Source: Paenibacillus sp. YN15
GTDB taxonomy: Bacteria; Bacillota; Bacilli; Paenibacillales; NBRC-103111
Direction: 5' to 3'
Assembly: GCF_003285005.1 (NCBI RefSeq)
Contig: NZ_QMFA01000005.1
Span: forward strand, 62,001 to 126,000
Length of the DNA stretch: 64,000 bases
Part shown: one piece after another, positions 25,435-32,146 of the stretch
Position numbering within the stretch: the first letter of the stretch is position 1
How the letters are laid out: each line of letters opens with the position of its first letter
Program-made: the position numbers and the translations under genes
The notes under the pieces: model-generated
Seen by the model: only the letters and a program-made list of their open reading frames with translations
Told to the model about the DNA's origin: nothing
Databases searched by the model: none

Positions 25435-26292
25435 TCAATGCAGCTTTCTCATTATATTTTTGTGGACCCGCTTGGGGGTCATGAAGGGTGAACCGGCATT
25501 GATCCGCGGGATCTCCATCCAATTGGTTCGGCGGCCGGCAATCCCCGGATGGACGGTAAAGGCGTAGCGGATTCCCTCTTCCTGGAGAATTTCCTGAACC
25601 TTCCCGTTGAACATCCCGTAGGGGTATGCGTAGGTGTCGGCCTTGGACCGGAAGCGGCGCAGCTCATTGGAGCAGGCCCGGACATCCTGGCGGATGCGGG
25701 CGGTATATTCCTCATCCGTTTCTCGCTTCCCCTCATGCTCCAGCCGTCCCGAGAGATAGGATTCCTTGGGATTCGCCAGCTTGTGCAGCGCATGGGAATG
25801 GCATTGCAGCTCGGCGCTGCTGCGGTCGGCCAGCTCCGTCATTTCCGCGGCGCTCAGGGAAGGGATCGTGCTTCTCTCCGGACGCTCGATAAACTCGGTG
25901 ACAATAAAATTGACCGCCTGCACCTGATGCTTGGACAGAACCGGCACCGCATCTGTATAAAAGCTCTTATAGCCGTCGTCGAAGGTAACCAGCACCGCAT
26001 TGCGCGGGACAGCTCCGCCCTCCATAAAGCCGCGGAAATCCTCCATGGTAATAAAATGGTAGCCCCGGCGCTTCATATCCTTCAGCTGGCTGTCCAGAAG
26101 CCCTGGTGTAATCGTCACCGAACCCAGATCCCCGGAAGCCACATGATGGTAAACCAGCACCGCCACCTTATCCTTGTAGTAGGGGCGGGAATGGTTGTTA
26201 TCGGCTACTGCAAGAGACAGCATGGCAAACAGCAGAACAAGAAACAACCGGCGGACAAGCGCCGTAAGCAGCCTAACCCGACGTTGCGGCAA
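25435..26292 (-). CDS. Polysaccharide deacetylase (NodB domain), secreted or membrane-anchored
   Basis: A family 4 carbohydrate esterase-like protein of 285 residues that probably removes acetyl groups from extracellular glycans. An N-terminal hydrophobic segment (about residues 12-30, LVRRLFLVLLFAMLSLAVA) serves as signal or anchor. The NodB motifs are VLVYHHV, VTFDDGYKSF (metal-binding DD) and CHSHALH (metal-binding H-x3-H); DTYAYPYGMFN follows. The layout resembles PgaB/IcaB-type and YxkH-type deacetylases. The TTG start at 26292 has GAGAGGGG 9 bases upstream. The gene lies between terminators as a single unit. Confidence 0.88.
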   Translation of the reverse strand: MPQRRVRLLTALVRRLFLVLLFAMLSLAVADNNHSRPYYKDKVAVLVYHHVASGDLGSVTITPGLLDSQLKDMKRRGYHFITMEDFRGFMEGGAVPRNAVLVTFDDGYKSFYTDAVPVLSKHQVQAVNFIVTEFIERPERSTIPSLSAAEMTELADRSSAELQCHSHALHKLANPKESYLSGRLEHEGKRETDEEYTARIRQDVRACSNELRRFRSKADTYAYPYGMFNGKVQEILQEEGIRYAFTVHPGIAGRRTNWMEIPRINAGSPFMTPKRVHKNIMRKLH

Positions 26293-26412
26293 GCGAATAT
26301 ACCCCTCTCAACATTGTAAGAAACCGTATCCATTGTACGGCATCCTGCGGCAGAAAAAAAGAGAAATCAGAAAGCAATCCGGAATCGACAGAGTGATGGA
26401 ATTGTTTCCGGG

Positions 26413-26458
26413 AAAAAAACGCCCTCATCTTGCCGGACGGGCAGGATGGGGGCGTTTT
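26413..26458. terminator. Terminator after the CD3324-family gene
   Basis: AAAACGCCC...CATC pairs with GATG...GGGCGTTTT. The minus-strand T-run (from seven A at 26413) ends the CD3324-family transcript. Confidence 0.8.
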
Positions 26459-26521
26459 CGGCATTTAAGGGATGTACGGGATGCGAGGCCGTTTGCGGAG
26501 CCGCGGCGAGGCGCGGCTTCC

Positions 26522-26812
26522 CTAGGGCGCTGCATTCGTAACCAGTTCCCGGGTTTTGACGATAATCTTGCGGATGCTGTCCTCCGACAGATGGTACATC
26601 TGGATCAGCTCGAAGATGGTGGAGCCGCTTTTGTAGCGGCCGTAAATTTCGCGGTTGCGTTTTTCAATGATCAGCCGGGTGCCGTTGTTTTCACCCCAAC
26701 CGGCACGCTTCTGCTCTTTTTTGGGAATATAAATGATCTCCCCCTGGATATAATCCTGAAGCTGCTTAAGCAAGCTAGGGGGAAGAACGTCCTTTCCGTT
26801 TTTGTAGCTCAT
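26522..26812 (-). CDS. CD3324-family small DNA-binding protein (Mor-like)
   Basis: A 96-residue protein beginning MSYKNGKDVLPPSLLKQLQ, with YIQGEIIYIPKKEQKRAGWG and a C-terminal helix-turn-helix-like region (IFELIQMYHLSEDSIRKIIVKTREL). It matches the small CD3324 family of Bacillales and Clostridia, which resembles the Mor/C transcription activator DNA-binding domain. The ATG has CCAGGAGGTACTGT upstream, and that site lies inside a 42-codon ORF overlapping this start by 38 bases. Targets are unknown. Confidence 0.82.
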   Translation of the reverse strand: MSYKNGKDVLPPSLLKQLQDYIQGEIIYIPKKEQKRAGWGENNGTRLIIEKRNREIYGRYKSGSTIFELIQMYHLSEDSIRKIIVKTRELVTNAAP

Positions 26813-26903
26813 ACAGTACCTCCTGGTTATTTGTCATGACGATGATAGAGCGGACATGGGTTGGGATCGGCCGATTCGGCACTCCTGCAACTTGCTTCAT
26901 CAT
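26775..26903 (-). CDS. 42-codon ORF overlapping the CD3324-family gene
   Basis: This is a small frame (MMKQVAGVPNRPIPTHVR...) with an excellent ribosome binding site, AAGGAGGTG, 8 bases before the first of two ATG codons. It ends inside the next gene, whose own ribosome binding site it contains, so it may be a translational-coupling leader. I do not recognise the peptide. Confidence 0.45.
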   Translation of the reverse strand: MMKQVAGVPNRPIPTHVRSIIVMTNNQEVLYELQKRKGRSSP

Positions 26904-26958
26904 TTGACACACCTCCTTAATTTGGTATTTTTTCAATATTTTTACGTAAAAAGGGAAT

Positions 26959-26984
26959 AAAAAAAACACGATAACCACATCGTG
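26959..26984 (-). terminator. Terminator upstream of the CD3324 unit
   Basis: On the minus strand CACGAT/ATCGTG with a 6-base loop and T8. It ends the 17-codon unit and could also attenuate read-through into the CD3324-family gene, which has no clear promoter of its own. Confidence 0.75.
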
Positions 26985-27041
26985 CCTGAACATGTGCATA
27001 CGTATTCCTGATCAGGGGGATGGTTATAGTCCTGCTGCTAT

Positions 27042-27095
27042 TCAGTTGGCAAGCACCTCATTGACCATTGTAAATCCGGTTACCAGCTTTTGCAT
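27042..27095 (-). CDS. 17-residue ORF with own promoter and terminator
   Basis: MQKLVTGFTMVNEVLAN, preceded by AAGGGAGAT at 7 bases and by a promoter at 27151-27180, and followed by the terminator at 26959-26984. All elements of an expressed small gene are present. The function is unknown; it could be a peptide, a leader, or the incidental ORF of a small RNA. Confidence 0.45.
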   Translation of the reverse strand: MQKLVTGFTMVNEVLAN

Positions 27096-27150
27096 TGTTG
27101 CCATCTCCCTTCGTATAGTGTTCAACGGCAGAAGCGCCGATGACGTTACC

Positions 27151-27180
27151 ATTATATAACACTTCCCTTATGTACATCAA
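27151..27180 (-). promoter_or_regulatory. Promoter of the 17-residue ORF
   Basis: On the minus strand TTGATG (27175-27180), an 18-bp spacer and TATAAT (27151-27156). The predicted start is about 50 bases before the small ORF. Confidence 0.65.
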
Positions 27181-27225
27181 GCAAAAGATTTCTCGCCTGC
27201 GCAGCTTCCCAAACGCCGCATCAGA

Positions 27226-27251
27226 CCAAAAGAGGGACCTTGCGGTCCCTC
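27226..27251 (-). terminator. Terminator after the 10-residue ORF
   Basis: GAGGGACC/GGTCCCTC with a GCAA tetraloop on the minus strand, followed by TTTTGG. Confidence 0.7.
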
Positions 27252-27277
27252 CCCTTTCTACAGCTGATTCCCGCGTG

Positions 27278-27310
27278 TTAGGCGGAAACCACCTCGTGGA
27301 AAGTAATCAT
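27278..27310 (-). CDS. 10-residue ORF with strong ribosome binding site
   Basis: MITFHEVVSA, preceded by GAAAGGAGTG at 8 bases and followed by a tetraloop terminator. An alternative view is a degenerate T-box end, because GGTGGT and TAACACGCGG occur in this stretch before a terminator. Low confidence as a gene. Confidence 0.3.
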   Translation of the reverse strand: MITFHEVVSA

Positions 27311-27431
27311 GTCGATCACACTCCTTTCGCTAAGGATTCGCCGGCTCCTTTATTAAACCTCATATGAAGCCCCGTCCTCAAGGGAAGAAATGAGTATATC
27401 CAATCTCTCCTGGACGGCTATCGGACAGCCC

Positions 27432-28229
27432 CTAGATCAGCCCCTGGCGCTTGAACCAGTTGGCGCATAATTCCGGCCATACTCTGGCCTCCGGATGCTG
27501 CTCCGCCAAACCCAACCCGTGGACTCCGGTTTGGAAGGAGTGCAGTTCGAAGGGAACCTTGCAGCGGCTTAAAGCCCCGGCAAACAGCAGGGCATTCTCC
27601 ACGGGGACCGCCGCGTCATCCGAGGTATGCCACAGGAAGGTGGGCGGTGTATCGGATGTCACCTGCAGCTCATTGGAGAAAAGCTGGATGTCGGCTTCCG
27701 ACGGCTCCGGGCCCAGCAGGTTGATGCGGGAGCCGTCATGCCGGAACTCTCCCATGGAAATAACCGGATAACAAAGCACCATAAAATCGGGACGGCAGCT
27801 GAAGCGCTCCACAGGGTCTTGGGCGGCTTCATCCCCCCGGTCATAATGGGTTCCGGCAGTGGAAGCCAGGTGCCCGCCTGCGGAAAAACCCAGGATGCCC
27901 AGACGGCCGGCATCAATTCCCCACTCCTCCGCCCGGGAGCGGACATAGCGCAAGGCCCGCTGCGCATCAGTCAGCGGAGCGGGGTGTTTGTACGGCGCCA
28001 CGCGGTAGCTCAGCACAAAAGCGTGCAGCCCCAGCGAGTTGAGCCATTGGGCAATGGGCTCCCCTTCATGCTGGGCTCTCATGCCGTAGCCACCTCCCGG
28101 CAGCACCACCACTGCGGGCGTTTGGGGTCCCGCTTGCTCCAGCAGATACGGTGTAAGCGCCGGGCGGTCCTCCGGATCATTGCCTTGGCTGTATGGCGCC
28201 CCTTCTGGCCATAACTCGATTCGTTCCAT
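27432..28229 (-). CDS. Alpha/beta hydrolase, acetyl-esterase-like
   Basis: A 265-residue cytoplasmic esterase of the alpha/beta-hydrolase fold. The oxyanion region is VVVLPGGGYGMRAQHEGEP. The nucleophile elbow GFSAGGHLAS carries the catalytic serine, TSDDAAVPVENAL the aspartate and GVHGLGLA the histidine. Members resemble acetylxylan esterases and BD-FAE-type esterases, which would suit the hemicellulose genes in this window, but the substrate is not determined. The ATG at 28229 has GGGGGAT 7 bases upstream; an upstream in-frame start is less well placed. Confidence 0.88.
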   Translation of the reverse strand: MERIELWPEGAPYSQGNDPEDRPALTPYLLEQAGPQTPAVVVLPGGGYGMRAQHEGEPIAQWLNSLGLHAFVLSYRVAPYKHPAPLTDAQRALRYVRSRAEEWGIDAGRLGILGFSAGGHLASTAGTHYDRGDEAAQDPVERFSCRPDFMVLCYPVISMGEFRHDGSRINLLGPEPSEADIQLFSNELQVTSDTPPTFLWHTSDDAAVPVENALLFAGALSRCKVPFELHSFQTGVHGLGLAEQHPEARVWPELCANWFKRQGLI

Positions 28230-28389
28230 TGAAATATCCCCCAATCAAAGGTTGTCCAACATGTTGGCTATCCATTTTGCGCACATGCAACTTTCATTAT
28301 AACGCCAATGGAAGGCTTGGAATATATCGTTTTTGGCAAAAGTCCGCCCGGTTGCCCCGTCCCGACGCAGCCTCGGCAATCCGGGGCCG

Positions 28390-28710
28390 CTGCCGCTACG
28401 GAACTCAGCACCCTAAGCTTCCGGAACCCTGCCTCAACGGAACTCGCGTCCCTAAGCCCCAGAATTCTGCCTCAACGGAACTTTCAGCGACCCTAAACTC
28501 TGGAGCCTCCCGCTACGGAACTCAGCGGCTCTTAGAGCAGCTTTTGCGGCTTATTCGTGTCCTAGCGGAACTCAAAAGCCCTTATCCCCTTACCGCAGCC
28601 CCATTTCCCCCATTTTTGCCGCATCAGGCCGGCATAAGTGTCTCTCAGTTCCGCAAAAAATCCAAATCCCCGTTTTTGCCGCCATAAGAGTCGCTGAGTT
28701 CCGTAGCAGA
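28390..28710. repeat. Array of CGGAACTSAGNGGCYCTTA repeats, copy 1
   Basis: Five forward units beginning near 28399, 28436, 28475, 28514 and 28563 are followed by two inverted units near 28632 and 28682. The spacer TCCGCAAAAAATCCAAA between the inverted units recurs in the array at 50090-50285. The gap 28230-28889 contains no other recognisable gene. Confidence 0.8.
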
Positions 28711-28889
28711 GGCCCCCACCCCCGGTCCTCCTCCGCCAAAATGCACGCGCCGCTGCCGCTCCTCCACACTCATCCGCTCCCGCCCCGCCTGCCCTTTCAC
28801 AAACTTCAAAAAAAGGCATGAATTTCATTTTATATCATGTTAGCATCGAATCGGAACCTATCCCCAATCGGAAAGGAAGTCGTTCAACC

Positions 28890-29216
28890 ATGGAGCTGCA
28901 CATTGAAACCATCCCCCCGGAGCGCATCGCATATGTCCGCCAAACAGGTCCATACGGCCCGGCCAACATGTTGGCTATGGAACAGTTGAAAGCATGGGCC
29001 AAAAAGAAGGGCCTCCTAACCGGCTCCGCCGTCATCCTGGGCATCCCCGCAGCTCTTCAGCCTTTACGCCAGCCGGATAGCAAGCAAAAAAGAGCAGCTG
29101 CCTTCCTGCTTGCGGAAGGGCATCTGCCCTTTCATACCGTTGGAATTACCGGGCGCCGAGCACACCCTTGGCTTTCTCCTCTACCCGGTTCAGCCAGGAG
29201 GTATCCGGCTCGATGA
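28890..29216 (+). pseudogene. Truncated GyrI-like/AraC effector-binding-domain gene
   Basis: The frame starts MELHIETIPPERIAYVRQTG and continues YGPANMLAMEQLKAWAKKKG to SAVILGIP. It matches the first third of the GyrI-like small-molecule-binding domain (normally about 150 residues). After ILGIP the similarity stops and the frame continues with unrelated residues. It runs tail-to-tail into the end of the acyltransferase gene, overlapping it by 71 bases. AAGGAAG lies 10 bases before the ATG. The remaining domain was probably lost in the event that joined this stretch to the acyltransferase gene. Confidence 0.6.
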
Positions 29217-30189
29217 CCAGATGGGTCCATTTTTTGACGAAGGGCTGGGCCAGGAGGATGGTTGCCCCCACGGAGCAGATCAGGAGAGCCGCGATTTCCA
29301 GGGGATGATCGATATGGTCATAAATTCCCGAGAACGCCGTCAGGCGCACCACAAAGCCGTGCAGAAGGAACACATACAAGGTCCGGGTGCCCCAGTCGGT
29401 CATGATGGATTTGCCATGGGGGACAAAAGCCAGCAGCCCCACAGACGCCGCCAGTTGAAGCCCGTACAATACCAGCCGGTACACGCCTGCGTACCATTCG
29501 TTATGGCCCATCTGCGTGTAATTCAGAGCGCCCACCAGCCACCGGGGTTGAATCTCCATGGCGTTCACAGCGAAGTAGGCCAGCAGAGCAACCGACACGG
29601 CTCCGGCAAGGACGCGGCGGTACCCGGAGAGGAACGCACGGAAGCGGGCGTAGTCGAAATAATAGCCGATCACGAAAAAGGGCAGGAACACCAAGGCCCG
29701 GGTGATGCTTAAGAATCCGCCGTCAAACCCGCCGTAGCCCACCAGAATGGCAATGCCGCCCGCCGCCAGCACCGGGTGCTTCAGCTTGAGGAAGGTGAAC
29801 AGCAGCATGGCCAGCCGCCAGATAATATGGCCCATAAGGAACCAGCAGAGCAGATAAGGCATGAAGAAGGAATGCTTGATGCCGGGAACCTGGAAGGCCA
29901 GGGTGTCCAGTACCGAATACAGCGTTTGGAAAATGAAATATTGGAGGGCAATGGTTTGAAGCACTTTTTTTCCCGGCTGTCCGGTAAGGGAGTAACGGGC
30001 AAAATATCCGGTGACAAACACGAACAAAGGCATATGGAAGGAAAAAATCCAAAGGAACAACGCCCTCATTTCCTCATTCCGGCCAATCAGAGGTTCGATG
30101 ATATTGCCCACAAATACACTGACAATCAATAAAAAACGGGTATTGATCAAAAACGTGTCTCCGGATAAGCCGGTCTTTTGTTCTCCCAT
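29146..30189 (-). CDS. Acyltransferase 3-family integral membrane protein
   Basis: A 347-residue membrane protein of the acyltransferase-3 family, related to fucose 4-O-acetylase-like proteins, which acetylate surface glycans. It begins with a helix carrying NTRFLLIVSVFVGNIIEPL, has the conserved FSFHMPLFVFVTGYFAR segment (residues about 48-66, with the family His), and about nine to ten helices to the end. The ATG has GGAGTGACAGACAGAA upstream. The 5-prime leader contains an inverted repeat ATTCGGAG/CTCCGAAT (30236-30258) with a 3-base loop. Confidence 0.85.
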   Translation of the reverse strand: MGEQKTGLSGDTFLINTRFLLIVSVFVGNIIEPLIGRNEEMRALFLWIFSFHMPLFVFVTGYFARYSLTGQPGKKVLQTIALQYFIFQTLYSVLDTLAFQVPGIKHSFFMPYLLCWFLMGHIIWRLAMLLFTFLKLKHPVLAAGGIAILVGYGGFDGGFLSITRALVFLPFFVIGYYFDYARFRAFLSGYRRVLAGAVSVALLAYFAVNAMEIQPRWLVGALNYTQMGHNEWYAGVYRLVLYGLQLAASVGLLAFVPHGKSIMTDWGTRTLYVFLLHGFVVRLTAFSGIYDHIDHPLEIAALLICSVGATILLAQPFVKKWTHLVIEPDTSWLNRVEEKAKGVLGAR

Positions 30190-30497
30190 TTCTGTCTGTC
30201 ACTCCATCCGCCGCGAAACGGCTGCACTTTTTTCTCATTCGGAGCTCCTCCGAATCGAACCACCCTCGGGTGATTTCTCCCCCTACAATATAGCAATCCC
30301 CCTGCGGCGGTCGATAAGCGAATGCTTCTTGTCAAAAAGAGTTCACAGCATTTTGACCAAAATAAAACATTTTTCACCTAAAAATGGTTCTTATAAACAA
30401 TACGCATGAGGCCTTATTCATAAAGTGAAAGAAACCTTGCGTTCTTCCCTCCGTATAAAGGGTAATACGTTATGAGAAGCGACATAAGCGAAGAGCT

Positions 30498-30541
30498 TAT
30501 GCTTACGATGCTGGCTTTCTGACGAAAGCCCTGAGGAGGAA
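30498..30541 (+). repeat. SD-proximal stem-loop element before the YbjQ-family gene
   Basis: GCTTATGCTTACGATGCT leads into a 7-bp stem GGCTTTC/GAAAGCC, loop TGAC, followed by CTGAGGAGG, the ribosome binding site for the gene at 30548. It is nearly identical to the aspA-proximal copy at 2860-2899. Confidence 0.8.
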
Positions 30542-30547
30542 TTATAT

Positions 30548-30868
30548 ATGTTGATTGCAACAACGGAGAATATTGCGGGACATGAGGTAACAGAGGTGCT
30601 GGGCACCTCCTTCGGCGTGGTTGTCCGGGCGAGAGGTTTGGGCGGGGATATTATGGCTTCGCTGAAGGGGCTTGTGGGCGGGGAGGTCAAGCAATATACT
30701 CAGATGATCGAGGATGCCAGACGGCAGGCGATGGACCGGATGGTGCAAAATGCCGCGGCTATGGGGGCCAACGCTATTGTGATGATGCGGTTTGACAGCG
30801 GGGATATCGGCAACAACATGAGCGAAATTGTTGCCTACGGCACCGCCGTGCGGGTTGTGCGGCGATGA
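30548..30868 (+). CDS. YbjQ/UPF0145-family protein
   Basis: A 106-residue member of the YbjQ (putative heavy-metal-binding) family: MLIATTENIAGHEVTEVLG, VVVRARGLGGDIMASLKGLVGGE, and DRMVQNAAAMGANAIVMMRF. The function of the family is not established. The ribosome binding site GAGGAGG ends a stem-loop repeat. Its stop overlaps the start of the next gene (ATGA), so the two are coupled. Confidence 0.9.
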   Translation: MLIATTENIAGHEVTEVLGTSFGVVVRARGLGGDIMASLKGLVGGEVKQYTQMIEDARRQAMDRMVQNAAAMGANAIVMMRFDSGDIGNNMSEIVAYGTAVRVVRR

Positions 30869-31119
30869 GCGGCTCTGGGATTGCCGCCGCAGTAGGCATC
30901 CTGTATTTTCTCATGTGGATTATCGTTCCGCTGATTATTCTTCTGCTGGGCTGGCTGGTGTACGACAAACGCTACAAGGCCAAACCGCCCGGCAGGGAAA
31001 ACCAACCCCAAAACGGCTTTCTTCCCACTCCCGAGGTCTTCATTGATCCCAAGGACGGGCTTCGTTACCGGGTGTATTACAACCCCTATACCGGCGAACG
31101 GGACTATGTCCGGGAATAG
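30865..31119 (+). CDS. Small single-pass membrane protein coupled to YbjQ
   Basis: 84 residues with one long hydrophobic helix (about 6-32, AAAVGILYFLMWIIVPLII...). A cytoplasmic tail with FIDPKDGLRYRVYYNPYTGE follows. I do not recognise a named family. The 4-base overlap with the YbjQ gene indicates co-expression and possibly a shared membrane-associated job. Confidence 0.75.
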   Translation: MSGSGIAAAVGILYFLMWIIVPLIILLLGWLVYDKRYKAKPPGRENQPQNGFLPTPEVFIDPKDGLRYRVYYNPYTGERDYVRE

Positions 31120-31245
31120 CCTCCTGCACCTATGCCGTCAGAAAGTTTTCTTCAAGCGCTTTAGTGCTGTGAGGGACTTACCCTTTCTGATGTGGTAAAA
31201 TGGAAATGTTCGGCTTTGAGCATATTTTCGGGAGGTTGCAGGTTT

Positions 31246-32064
31246 ATGGAATTTGGTTTATTAGCGCACTGTGTGGGGCAGCAGCCCCTGGATACCCTGC
31301 CGCGGCTGGTGGCGGAGCATGGTTTTAAATATGTCCAGCTGGCGCTGGCCAAGGCCTTGTCCGGCGTGGATACCGGCCTGGGCAAGCTGAGCCCGGGGCT
31401 GGCCAACGCAGTGGCCGAGGAATTCGACAAATACGGCGTGAAGATTCCGGTTCTCGGCTGTTACATCGATATGGTGAATCCCAACGAAGAGGCCCGCCGC
31501 TACGGCATTGACCGGTTCAAGGAGCATATCCGCATGGCCCGCCACTTCGGCGCCGCCTTCGTGGATACAGAGACCGGGCACGTCTCCGAGAAGTACCCGG
31601 CGGAAGCCGCCTGGGAGCTGACCCGCCGCACGGTGGAGGAGCTTTTGGAGGAAGCGGAAAAATGGGGCGTGATCGTAGCCGTAGAACCGGCCAACAGCCA
31701 TATTATCGGCACGGCCCGGGATTGGAGAAGGCTCTACGACGAAGTGAAGTCCTCCCATCTGGCTGGGGTTATCGACCCCTGCAACATCCTGCGGGACAAG
31801 GAATTCCCCCACGATCAGGATGAAGGCATCCGCGAGGCCTTCCGGCTCATGGGCGACCACATTGTGCTGGCCCACTGCAAGGACCTGTATGTGGATGCGG
31901 ACGGCAAGGTGAAGGAAGCCTGCGCCGGCAAGGGTACGCTGAATTATCCCCTGTTTGTGGAGCTGCTGAAGCAGCACAAGCCCCATGTCCATATGACTCT
32001 GGAGAGCGTAGCTCCCCATGAGATGGCGGATGCTCTTCGCTTTCTGAAGGGGTTGTTCGCTTAA
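31246..32064 (+). CDS. Sugar phosphate isomerase/epimerase-like TIM-barrel protein
   Basis: A 272-residue xylose-isomerase-like (AP endonuclease 2) barrel. Metal-ligand candidates lie in VAVEPANSH, GVIDPCNIL, VLAHCKDLYV and MTLESVAP, each at the end of a predicted beta strand. The ATG at 31246 has GGGAGG 10 bases upstream, and the upstream in-frame extension was rejected. The substrate is unknown: neighbours give no pathway, although the family often works on keto-sugars. A terminator follows. Confidence 0.85.
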   Translation: MEFGLLAHCVGQQPLDTLPRLVAEHGFKYVQLALAKALSGVDTGLGKLSPGLANAVAEEFDKYGVKIPVLGCYIDMVNPNEEARRYGIDRFKEHIRMARHFGAAFVDTETGHVSEKYPAEAAWELTRRTVEELLEEAEKWGVIVAVEPANSHIIGTARDWRRLYDEVKSSHLAGVIDPCNILRDKEFPHDQDEGIREAFRLMGDHIVLAHCKDLYVDADGKVKEACAGKGTLNYPLFVELLKQHKPHVHMTLESVAPHEMADALRFLKGLFA

Positions 32065-32098
32065 ACGCCCTTCGCGCAAGAAAGGCAGATTTGAAGAA

Positions 32099-32133
32099 GA
32101 CCAGTCCCCTGATTACGGGAACTGGCCTTTTTT
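32099..32133 (+). terminator. Terminator after the TIM-barrel gene
   Basis: CCAGTCCC pairs with GGGAACTGG around a short loop, then T6. The same hairpin may help end the convergent SLH protein gene. Confidence 0.75.
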
Positions 32134-32146
32134 ATGTCCGCTTCTT

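Noticed and set aside
31246-32064. Second xylose isomerase
   Set aside because: It shares the barrel family but lacks the xylose isomerase motifs that are present in the gene at 50394.
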